64,000 bases of DNA, from NCBI RefSeq assembly GCF_003952365.1, contig NZ_CP034443.1:3837001-3901000 (forward strand), written 5' to 3'. This document shows, one piece after another, positions 25,012 to 32,409 of this stretch. A program made the translations under genes and the position numbers. The DNA is from Mesorhizobium sp. M9A.F.Ca.ET.002.03.1.2 (lineage in GTDB: Bacteria; Pseudomonadota; Alphaproteobacteria; Rhizobiales; Rhizobiaceae). The notes below the pieces were generated by a model. It was not told the DNA's origin. It worked only from the letters and a program-made list of their open reading frames with translations, and did not search any database. Positions within the stretch are counted from its first letter, which is position 1. Each line of letters begins with the position of its first letter.

Positions 25012-27003
25012 ATGGTTGAAACCGGACATTTCGCCCTGGTCCTGGCGTTCGCGCTGGCGTTGGTGCAGACGCTGGTGCCGTTCTTCGGCGCACGGATGAA
25101 CAACCGCAAGATGATGGCCGTCGGCGGTCCGGTCGCGGTGACCGGCTTTGCCTTGACCGCTCTGTCCTTTGCGGCGCTGACGATAGCCTATGCGACGTCC
25201 GATTTTTCGGTGGCCAACGTCTGGGAGAATTCGCATTCGGCGCAGCCGCTGATTTACAAGATCACCGGCACCTGGGGCAATCACGAGGGCTCGATGCTGC
25301 TCTGGGTGCTGATCCTGACCTTCTTCGGCGCGCTCGTCGCTGCTTTCGGCAGCAATCTTCCCGCGACGCTTCGAGCCAATGTGCTGGCCGTGCAAGGGGC
25401 GATCGGCGCCACCTTCTTCCTGTTCATCCTGGCGACGTCCAACCCGTTTGCCAGGCTCAATCCGGCGCCGATCGAAGGCCGCGATCTCAATCCGATCCTG
25501 CAGGATCTCGGCCTCGCCATCCATCCGCCGCTGCTCTATCTCGGCTATGTCGGCTTTTCGATCTGCTTTTCCTTCTCGGTCGCGGCCCTCATCGAAGGCC
25601 GCATCGATGCGTCCTGGGCGCGCTGGGTGCGGCCATGGACGCTGGTCGCCTGGATGTTCCTGACCGGCGGCATCGCCATGGGCTCCTACTGGGCCTATTA
25701 CGAGCTCGGCTGGGGTGGTTTCTGGTTCTGGGACCCGGTCGAGAACGCCTCCTTCATGCCATGGCTGGCGGGCACGGCGCTGCTCCATTCGGCGATCGTG
25801 ATGGAAAAGCGCTCGGCCCTGAAGATCTGGACGCTGTTGCTGGCGATCCTGACCTTCTCGCTGTCGCTGCTCGGCACCTTCCTGGTGCGCTCCGGCGTGC
25901 TGACCTCCGTCCACGCCTTCGCCACCGATCCGACGCGCGGTGTGTTCATTCTCTGCATCCTGACGCTGTTCATCGGCGGATCGTTGGCGTTGTTCGCCGT
26001 TCGCGCCTCGAGGTTGACGGCCGGCGGCTTGTTTCATCCGATTTCGCGCGAAGGGGCGCTGGTTCTCAACAACCTGTTCCTGACCACGGCCACTGCCACC
26101 GTGCTGATCGGCACGCTGTATCCGCTGGTGGTCGAGGCCGTTTCAGCCGACAAGATTTCGGTCGGCGCGCCGTTCTTCAACCTGACATTCGGCCCGCTGA
26201 TGGTGCCGCTTCTGGCCATGGTTCCGTTCGGGCCGCTGCTGGCCTGGAAGCGCGGCGATATTCTCGCCGTCGCCCAGCGCCTGATGACGGCCTTCGCCGT
26301 AGCGCTTCTGGCCGTGCTGGTGACAGCCTTGTTCATCGACGGCGCGTCGGTGTTCGCCGCACTTGGCGTCGGCCTGGCCGTCTGGCTGATCTGCGGCGCG
26401 CTCACCGATATTGCCGTCAAGTCCGGCTTTGGCACTGTCGCGCCCGGCACCATGCTCAGGCGCTTCGCCGGCCTGCCGCGTTCGGTTTTCGGCACCGCGC
26501 TCGCCCATCTCGGCCTCGGGCTGACGACGCTGGGCATCGTCGGCACGCTTTGCTTCGGCACCGAGAAGATACTGTCGATGCATGCGGGCGAGGACGTACA
26601 ACTGTCCGGCCACACGCTGCGTTTCGAAGGGCTCTATCCGGCCCAGGGGCCTAATTACAGCGAGGATCGCGGCCGCTTCGCCCTGCTCGGCGCCGATGGA
26701 AGCACATCAGCTGTAATCACCTCGGCCAAGCGCTCCTATCCGGCCCGACAGATGACGACGACCGAGTCCGGTATCAAGACGATTGGGTTCAGCCAGCTCT
26801 ACCTCTCGCTCGGCGACGAGGGGACCGACGGCTCCGTCGTGGTGCGGCTGTGGTGGAAGCCGCTGGTGACGCTGATCTGGGGTGGCGGTCTTGTTATGAT
26901 GGCAGGTGCCGCGATGTCGCTCATGGACCGGCGCCTGCGCGTCGGAGCACCGTCCCGCCGCCGCAAGCCGTCGGGCGCTGTGCCTTCCGCGAGCCTGCCA
27001 TGA
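25012..27003 (+). CDS. ccmF: Heme lyase subunit CcmF (CycK)
   Basis: About 663 residues and many membrane helices. Carries the tryptophan-rich heme-handling motif [18 protein letters not shown], diagnostic of the CcmF/CcsA superfamily, and conserved histidines in the flanking loops. With CcmH and CcmI it attaches heme to CXXCH motifs. The start is uncertain: MVETGHF (25012) or ATG at 25003, both after the palindromic repeat; the frame also extends to 24943 through repeat sequence. Its TGA overlaps the ccmH ATG. Confidence 0.95.
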   Translation: MVETGHFALVLAFALALVQTLVPFFGARMNNRKMMAVGGPVAVTGFALTALSFAALTIAYATSDFSVANVWENSHSAQPLIYKITGTWGNHEGSMLLWVLILTFFGALVAAFGSNLPATLRANVLAVQGAIGATFFLFILATSNPFARLNPAPIEGRDLNPILQDLGLAIHPPLLYLGYVGFSICFSFSVAALIEGRIDASWARWVRPWTLVAWMFLTGGIAMGSYWAYYELGWGGFWFWDPVENASFMPWLAGTALLHSAIVMEKRSALKIWTLLLAILTFSLSLLGTFLVRSGVLTSVHAFATDPTRGVFILCILTLFIGGSLALFAVRASRLTAGGLFHPISREGALVLNNLFLTTATATVLIGTLYPLVVEAVSADKISVGAPFFNLTFGPLMVPLLAMVPFGPLLAWKRGDILAVAQRLMTAFAVALLAVLVTALFIDGASVFAALGVGLAVWLICGALTDIAVKSGFGTVAPGTMLRRFAGLPRSVFGTALAHLGLGLTTLGIVGTLCFGTEKILSMHAGEDVQLSGHTLRFEGLYPAQGPNYSEDRGRFALLGADGSTSAVITSAKRSYPARQMTTTESGIKTIGFSQLYLSLGDEGTDGSVVVRLWWKPLVTLIWGGGLVMMAGAAMSLMDRRLRVGAPSRRRKPSGAVPSASLP

Positions 27004-27464
27004 CCGCAAGATTTTCGCTGGCCTCGCTGATCCTGCTGCTGACGCTGTTGTTTGCCGGCGCCGCACTCGCGGTGAAGCCCGATGAGGTTCTGGCCGACCC
27101 GGCGCTCGAGGCGCGGGCGCGGACGCTTTCGGAGGAGCTGCGCTGCATGGTTTGCCAGAACCAGTCGATCGACGAATCCGATGCCGACCTTGCCCGCGAC
27201 CTGCGGGTGCTGGTGCGGCAGCGCCTCGTCGCCGGCGACACCGACCGGCAGGTGATCGACTACATCGTTTCCCGCTATGGCGAGTTCGTGCTGTTGAAGC
27301 CGCGCTTCAGCCTGCGCAATGCGTTGCTGTGGGGCACGCCGGTCCTTCTGCTCGTTGCCGGCGGGATTTTCATCGTGCTGGCCGCCCGGTCGCGCCGTGC
27401 GACGGCAACCAACGCGTTGACCGCCGAGGAGCAGGCGGCGCTGGACAAGATGCTGGGTGACTAA
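27000..27464 (+). CDS. ccmH: CcmH (CycL) thiol-redox subunit
   Basis: 154 residues. Signal peptide (cleavage near ALA-VK), then the redox motif [11 protein letters not shown] (LRCxxCQ), which keeps apocytochrome cysteines reduced or resolves disulfides before heme attachment, and a C-terminal membrane segment (about 105-125). This is the short form, equal to the N-terminal half of E. coli CcmH; CcmI supplies the rest. The gene starts by 4-base overlap with ccmF. The operon is followed by two nested-hairpin repeats. Confidence 0.95.
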   Translation: MTARFSLASLILLLTLLFAGAALAVKPDEVLADPALEARARTLSEELRCMVCQNQSIDESDADLARDLRVLVRQRLVAGDTDRQVIDYIVSRYGEFVLLKPRFSLRNALLWGTPVLLLVAGGIFIVLAARSRRATATNALTAEEQAALDKMLGD

Positions 27465-27465
27465 C

Positions 27466-27509
27466 GCATCGGCCCGAAAATCGGAATCGATTTTCGGAAA
27501 GCACGATGC
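27466..27509. repeat. Nested-hairpin repeat after ccmH
   Basis: The outer arms GCATCG (27466-27471) and CGATGC (27504-27509) enclose CCGAAAATCG (27474-27483) and CGATTTTCGG (27488-27497) with a GAAT loop. It starts two bases after the ccmH stop and could serve as its terminator or transcript end stabiliser. Confidence 0.65.
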
Positions 27510-27523
27510 GCAGATTCAAGGTG

Positions 27524-27567
27524 TTAGAGCGTACTTTGTGCGTCCAAATGGACGCACGTCGCTCTAA
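27524..27567. repeat. Nested-hairpin repeat supplying the toxin stop codon
   Basis: The outer arms TTAGAGCG (27524-27531) and CGCTCTAA (27560-27567) enclose GTGCGTCC (27538-27545) and GGACGCAC (27550-27557), all perfect. The right arm on the minus strand reads TTAGAGCG and its TAG is the stop of the ParE-like toxin gene. Same family as 3038-3080. Confidence 0.7.
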
Positions 27568-27872
27568 TTCGGCCATTCCTCCGGCGGCCAGTCCCGCGAC
27601 GTGTGAATGACGTGCAAGATAACGACGCTCTCACGGCCGGCGATCGGCCCCAACTGATAGGCAATGATGTAGGGCAGGCGGCTGATGGGCTGCTCATAGG
27701 TGCCTGTTATCCGGCCAGGCCGGCCAGTCGCCATGTCGCCAAGACGCTGGCCCGCTTCGCGAATGCGATCGGCGAGACGTCTGGCGGCGGCAGGATTGTC
27801 CCGCGCGATAAAGGTGACCTGCTGTTTGATGTCGTCCAGTGCTTCTCGCGACCAGGTGACAAACCGCTTCAC
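27564..27872 (-). CDS. ParE/RelE-superfamily toxin
   Basis: 102 residues of the ParE branch: WSREALDDIKQQVTFIA at the N-terminus, an arginine-rich helix (ARRLADRIREAGQRL) and the ISRLPYIIAYQL and VVILHVIHTSRDWP strands near the C-terminus. ParE proteins poison DNA gyrase, RelE proteins cleave mRNA; which target applies here is not decidable from sequence. Its ATG overlaps the antitoxin TGA by 4 bases, the usual antitoxin-first order. Its stop codon lies in a palindromic repeat. Confidence 0.87.
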   Translation of the reverse strand: MKRFVTWSREALDDIKQQVTFIARDNPAAARRLADRIREAGQRLGDMATGRPGRITGTYEQPISRLPYIIAYQLGPIAGRESVVILHVIHTSRDWPPEEWPN

Positions 27873-28138
27873 GCCTTGCCTGCGCGCTTGGCTTCTGCCG
27901 CTTCGATTATGGCGTCGATTTCCGCCATGGCTTCGTCGTGGGGCACGACACGGCCTGCCGCCGCGTCGGCCACGCCGCGTTTGATACCTTCGAAGATCTC
28001 AAGCTCGCGATCGACATAGGCCGAAACCGCCTCAGCCGCGAGGAAGGATTTGCTGCGCCGGGTGGCGGCGGCGATCCGCTCAAGCTTCAGCTTGGTCTCG
28101 GACGAAACCCGAATTGTCATGGTCGTGCTTGCTGTCAT
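27869..28138 (-). CDS. Ribbon-helix-helix antitoxin (ParD/CopG type)
   Basis: 89 residues. The N-terminal ribbon-helix-helix (TMTIRVSSETKLKLERIAAATRRSK in outline) binds the promoter DNA in this family; the acidic C-terminus (DEAMAEIDAIIEAAEAKR) would wrap the toxin. The frame is open much further upstream, but the start at 28138 fits the family and has a purine-rich stretch before it. It forms a type II toxin-antitoxin pair with the downstream gene and probably autoregulates the promoter it shares with the divergent degP region. Confidence 0.87.
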   Translation of the reverse strand: MTASTTMTIRVSSETKLKLERIAAATRRSKSFLAAEAVSAYVDRELEIFEGIKRGVADAAAGRVVPHDEAMAEIDAIIEAAEAKRAGKA

Positions 28139-28334
28139 GGTGAAAGCCTTGTGCTGAACTGTGTACAACATAGGACAGCAGGCGGGCGCAACCAAGGGAT
28201 TGTGTGCCCTTGCCGCCGCAAACATTACCAAAGTTTCATGCACCGGAAATGGCGCCGTAATGTGCGCCCCTCTATTTCTCATGGCCGAGGATGCCGACCG
28301 AAGCGCATCCCTCTTGAAAGAGGATACGAGACCC

Positions 28335-29873
28335 ATGAACATTGCCCCCAATTCATATCCCCGCACCCGCAAACGCCTGATGGCTGCCGCCGCTTCAATG
28401 GCCGTTGCCGGCGCGATCGGCTTCGGCGCGGTTGCCACCGGGACAGTCCCGGTCCTGGCGGAGGCCGTGCGTGTCGAGGCGCCGCAGGTCCCGAGCTTCG
28501 CCGATGTGGTCGAGCGCGTTTCGCCGGCTGTCGTCAGTGTCCGTGTCAAAGCCAAGATCGAATCGACCGCCGACGACGGCTCCGACCAGCCCGACGGTTT
28601 CGGTAATCTTCCCGACGATCCGCAATTGCGGCGCTTCTTCAGGGAGTTCCGTGGCTTTGGCGATCAGGATCGCCAGGATGGGATGCGGCGTTTCGGACGC
28701 CGTGACCACCAAAACCGCCAGCCGCGGCCGGTGGCGCAAGGATCCGGTTTCTTCATTTCCGAGGATGGCTACATCGTCACCAACAACCACGTCGTCGGAG
28801 AAGGCTCGTCATTCACCGTGGTGATGCATGACGGGAAGGAACTTGACGCCAAGCTGGTCGGCACCGATCCGCGCACCGATCTCGCCGTGCTCAAGGTCGA
28901 AGGCGACGGCAAGTTCACCTATGTCGACTTCGCCGATGATTCCAAGGTTCGCGTTGGCGACTGGGTCGTGGCCGTCGGCAATCCGTTCGGCCTCGGCGGC
29001 ACGGTCACCGCCGGCATCGTCTCGGCCCGTGGCCGCGATATCGGCGCCGGCCCCTATGACGATTTCATCCAGATCGATGCGTCGGTGAACCGCGGCAGTT
29101 CGGGCGGCCCGACCTTCAATCTCAACGGCCAGGTCGTCGGCATCAACACCGCGATCTTCTCGCCGTCCGGCGGCAACGTCGGCATTGCCTTCGACATTCC
29201 TGCCTCGACGGCAAAGCAGGTTGTGCAGGATCTGATGAAGAATGGCACTGTCCAGCGCGGCTGGCTTGGCGTCGAGATCCAGCCCGTCACCTCTGAAATC
29301 GCCGAATCGCTCGGGCTGAAGTCCGACAAGGGTGCGCTCGTTTCCAGCGCCCAGGACGATGGCCCCGGCAAGAAGGCCGGCATATCATCTGGTGACGTGA
29401 TCACCCAGGTGGACGGCAAGGATGTCGCTTCGCCGAAGGAACTCGCCCGTCTGATCGGCGCCTACCAGCCCGGCAAGCCGGTCGACGTCACGCTCTGGCG
29501 TGATGGCAAGAGTGAAACCGTCAAGGTCGATCTCGGCACGCTGCCCTCGAGCGACAAGCAGGCCTCGGCCGAGCAACAGCCTTCCGTTCCGCCAGCGGCC
29601 GATACGCTGGCTGATCTCGGCCTCACCGTCACCAGGTCCGACGATGGCAAGGGGCTGGTGGTAACCGATGTCGACCCCGACAGCGATGCCGCCGATCGCG
29701 GCATCCAGCCCGGCGACATCATCACCTCGGTCAATTCGACTGAGGTCAATGGCACCGACGACGTCGCCAGGGCCATGGCCGACGCCGTGAAGTCCGGCCG
29801 CAAGGCGGTGCTGATGCAGATCAGCCGCGACGACAGCAACCGCTTCGTCGCGCTGCCTGTCGCCAAGGGCTGA
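28335..29873 (+). CDS. degP: DegP/Do-family periplasmic serine protease
   Basis: 512 residues. Signal peptide, then an S1C trypsin-like domain with the triad H152 (TNNHVV), D182 (RTDLAVL) and S256 (GSSGGP), then two PDZ domains (about 290-380 and 405-505). It degrades or refolds damaged envelope proteins. The start MNIAPNS is chosen because a GAGG site precedes it and it gives a signal peptide. It lies upstream of a two-component pair and glnE, an order conserved in other rhizobia; the regulator is a good candidate to control it. Confidence 0.94.
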   Translation: MNIAPNSYPRTRKRLMAAAASMAVAGAIGFGAVATGTVPVLAEAVRVEAPQVPSFADVVERVSPAVVSVRVKAKIESTADDGSDQPDGFGNLPDDPQLRRFFREFRGFGDQDRQDGMRRFGRRDHQNRQPRPVAQGSGFFISEDGYIVTNNHVVGEGSSFTVVMHDGKELDAKLVGTDPRTDLAVLKVEGDGKFTYVDFADDSKVRVGDWVVAVGNPFGLGGTVTAGIVSARGRDIGAGPYDDFIQIDASVNRGSSGGPTFNLNGQVVGINTAIFSPSGGNVGIAFDIPASTAKQVVQDLMKNGTVQRGWLGVEIQPVTSEIAESLGLKSDKGALVSSAQDDGPGKKAGISSGDVITQVDGKDVASPKELARLIGAYQPGKPVDVTLWRDGKSETVKVDLGTLPSSDKQASAEQQPSVPPAADTLADLGLTVTRSDDGKGLVVTDVDPDSDAADRGIQPGDIITSVNSTEVNGTDDVARAMADAVKSGRKAVLMQISRDDSNRFVALPVAKG

Positions 29874-30013
29874 CGTCCCAGACTTTTCCGGTGCGGTGGT
29901 TTCAAACACCCCCGGGGCCGCCGCATGGGAAAGCACGGGCCGGAACAGGTTAGTCAGTCATCCTGTTCCGCTCCTGCGGCAGCGGGCTCCCATCGCCCGC
30001 TGCCGCTCGACAG

Positions 30014-30060
30014 AGCATGTCGCCCAAAAGTGTGCAGCGGTTTTGGGAGAACGACATGCT
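30014..30060. repeat. Nested-hairpin repeat
   Basis: The outer arms AGCATGTCG (30014-30022) and CGACATGCT (30052-30060) enclose CCCAAAA (30023-30029) and TTTTGGG (30041-30047). All arms are perfect. Confidence 0.72.
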
Positions 30061-30071
30061 CAAATAAAGAG

Positions 30072-30140
30072 GCATGTCGCCCAAAAGCTTGCCCCCGGGC
30101 TTGATCCGAGGGTGCCGGTGGCTTTGGGGCAACGACATTC
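30072..30140. repeat. Composite palindromic repeat
   Basis: It starts with the same GCATGTCGCCCAAAAG as the element at 30014 and ends with a degenerate CGACATTC (30133-30140), but its centre holds the C-rich hairpin with the CTTGA loop (30092-30112) seen in the ccm operon. It looks like one palindrome built into another. Confidence 0.65.
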
Positions 30141-30257
30141 CAAAACAAAGACTTACTGCGTATCCTTGAATCACTTTGTTCGCGATACGCCCTGGTGAAG
30201 GCCACGAAGCATATGCCGGCCACTCAATCTTCCAGCGAAATCGCGTATAACGGCTCC

Positions 30258-30932
30258 ATGAAGATTCTCGTCATAGAAGACGATCGCGAAGCGGCCGACT
30301 ATCTCCAGAAAGCCTTCACCGAGGCTGGCCACACGGCGCATGTCGCCGGCGACGGCGAAACCGGCTTCGCACTCGCCGATGCTGGCGATTATGACGTGAT
30401 GGTCGTCGACCGCATGATGCCGCGCCGCGATGGCCTGTCGGTCATCGCCGGTCTGCGCTCCAGGGGCAACACGACGCCGGTGCTGATCCTTTCGGCGCTC
30501 GGCGAAGTCGACGATCGGGTCACCGGCTTGCGCGCCGGTGGCGACGATTATCTGACCAAGCCCTATGCCTTCTCCGAGCTCTTGGCCCGAGTCGAGGTGC
30601 TGAACCGCCGCGCCAGCGCCAGGGAAGCCGAAACCGTCTACCGGGTCGGCGATCTCGAACTCGACAGGCTCTCCCATTCGGTGCGGCGCGCGGGGCGCGA
30701 GATCACACTGCAGCCGCGCGAGTTCCGCCTGCTCGAATATCTGATGCGCCATGCCGGCCAGGTGGTGACGCGCACCATGCTGCTGGAAAATGTCTGGGAC
30801 TACCATTTCGATCCGCAGACCAACGTCATCGACGTTCACGTCTCGCGGCTGCGCGGCAAGATCGAGAAGGGTTTCGACAAGCCGATCCTGCACACGGTTC
30901 GCGGCGCCGGCTATATGCTCAAGAGCGGGTAG
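30258..30932 (+). CDS. OmpR-family response regulator
   Basis: 224 residues. Receiver domain with E7/D8/D9, phospho-acceptor D51 and K101; winged-helix domain from about 128 ending in GAGYML. The start MKILVIEDD is the natural beginning of the receiver fold; the frame continues 21 codons upstream without family similarity. The kinase gene follows after 1 base. Position between degP and glnE suggests an envelope-stress role, as in the CzcR/CopR-like branch, but the signal is unknown. Confidence 0.9.
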   Translation: MKILVIEDDREAADYLQKAFTEAGHTAHVAGDGETGFALADAGDYDVMVVDRMMPRRDGLSVIAGLRSRGNTTPVLILSALGEVDDRVTGLRAGGDDYLTKPYAFSELLARVEVLNRRASAREAETVYRVGDLELDRLSHSVRRAGREITLQPREFRLLEYLMRHAGQVVTRTMLLENVWDYHFDPQTNVIDVHVSRLRGKIEKGFDKPILHTVRGAGYMLKSG

Positions 30933-30933
30933 C

Positions 30934-32409
30934 ATGGCTCTTTCCGTGCCGGCCATCATGAGGACGACGGCAGCGCGGCTTTCGGCGCTCTATCTCCTGC
31001 TGTTCGCCATCTGCGCGGTGCTGCTAGTCTTGTACATGACCTCGCTGTCGGCGCGCATGCTGACCGCGCAGACGCAGGAGACCATCAACGACGAAGTGCT
31101 CGGTCTCGCCCGGGCCTATCAGCGCGGCGGCCTGCCGGTGCTGGTACGTGTGGTCGAACAGCGCTCCCGCCAGCCGGGAGCCAATCTCTACCTGATCGCC
31201 GACGTCAACGGCCAGATCCTGACCGGAAACGTGCAAAGCCTGGAGCCGGGCGTTCTCGAGGCGGAGGGCTGGACCACTCGTCCGTTCTCCTACCGGCGTT
31301 TCGGCGAGGGCGAGCTCGAGCGGCAACGTAACCCGGCGTCCGATCAGAACGAAATGCAATCCAGCGAGAGCGAAGTGCAGGCGGAAGGCGAGAAGGGCCA
31401 TAACGCCATTGCACTGGTGCTGCGCCTGCCGAACCAGATGATCATGCTGGTCGGTCGCGACCTCGGCGAGCCGGAACGGTTCCGCGCCGTCATCCGCCGC
31501 GCCCTGATGCTGGCGCTGGGCATGATGGGCCTTGGCGGGCTTCTGATCTGGTTCTTTGTCGGACGCGCGGCGCTGAAGCGCATCGATTCGGTGTCGGAGG
31601 CCAGCCGCCGCATCATGGGCGGTGACCTTTCCGGCCGGCTGCCGGTCACCGGGGCAGGCGACGAGTTCGACCGGCTCTCCGAAAACCTCAACTCCATGCT
31701 GGCCAGGATCGCGACGCTCAACGAAGGGCTGAAGCAGGTCTCCGACAACATCGCCCACGATTTGAAGACACCGCTGACCAGGCTGCGCAACCGTGCCGAG
31801 GCGACGCTTTCCGGCAAGCACAAGACCATCGACTACCGGCAGGCGTTGGAGGGGACCATCGCCGAATCCGACCAGTTGATAAAGACCTTCAACGCCATCC
31901 TGATGATTTCCAGGCTGGAGGCGGGCTATTCTTCCGAAAGCACCAACCGCGTCGATCTGGCTGCGTCGGTGCGCGATGTCGTCGAGCTCTACGAGCCGGT
32001 AGCGGAGGAGGCTGACGTGACACTCGAGAACTCGGTGCAGGATGCCTTCGTCGTCGAAGGCAATCGCGAGTTGATCGGCCAGGCACTGTCGAACATCGTC
32101 GACAACGCCATCAAATATTCAACCGACTCGACGGCCAAACCGACGGTGCGCGTGGCGCTCGATCGCGTTGGCAGGGAAGTGAGGCTTTCCGTCTCGGACA
32201 ACGGCCAGGGCATTCCCGACGATGCCGACCGCGCCAGGGCGACCGAACGTTTCGTGCGGCTGGAAAAAAGCCGCTCGCAGCCGGGTTCCGGCCTGGGTCT
32301 CAGCCTCGCCAAGGCGATCATGAAGTTCCATAACGGGCGGCTTGATCTTCTGCCCGGCGATCCCGGATTGTCCGTGGTCATGAGTTTTCCCGAACCGGGG
32401 GATCACTGA
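30934..32409 (+). CDS. Membrane sensor histidine kinase, partner of the upstream regulator
   Basis: 491 residues. Membrane segments at about 15-37 and 186-208 border a periplasmic domain of about 150 residues that holds a Glu/Gln-rich stretch. HAMP follows, then the phospho-acceptor motif NIAHDLKTPLTRLR, and a HATPase domain with NIVDNAIKYS, DNGQGIP and GSGLGLSLAK. The stop overlaps the glnE start by one base (TGATG), so kinase and glnE are translated from one message. Confidence 0.9.
   Translation: MALSVPAIMRTTAARLSALYLLLFAICAVLLVLYMTSLSARMLTAQTQETINDEVLGLARAYQRGGLPVLVRVVEQRSRQPGANLYLIADVNGQILTGNVQSLEPGVLEAEGWTTRPFSYRRFGEGELERQRNPASDQNEMQSSESEVQAEGEKGHNAIALVLRLPNQMIMLVGRDLGEPERFRAVIRRALMLALGMMGLGGLLIWFFVGRAALKRIDSVSEASRRIMGGDLSGRLPVTGAGDEFDRLSENLNSMLARIATLNEGLKQVSDNIAHDLKTPLTRLRNRAEATLSGKHKTIDYRQALEGTIAESDQLIKTFNAILMISRLEAGYSSESTNRVDLAASVRDVVELYEPVAEEADVTLENSVQDAFVVEGNRELIGQALSNIVDNAIKYSTDSTAKPTVRVALDRVGREVRLSVSDNGQGIPDDADRARATERFVRLEKSRSQPGSGLGLSLAKAIMKFHNGRLDLLPGDPGLSVVMSFPEPGDH

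Larger units (their letters stand above)
29874..30257. other. Repeat-filled region between degP and the response regulator
   Basis: 384 bases with no supported gene. The middle is occupied by two palindromic repeats (30014-30060 and 30072-30140). No convincing terminator with a T-run follows degP. The last 100 bases should carry the promoter for the regulator gene, but I cannot assign -35/-10 boxes. Confidence 0.5.
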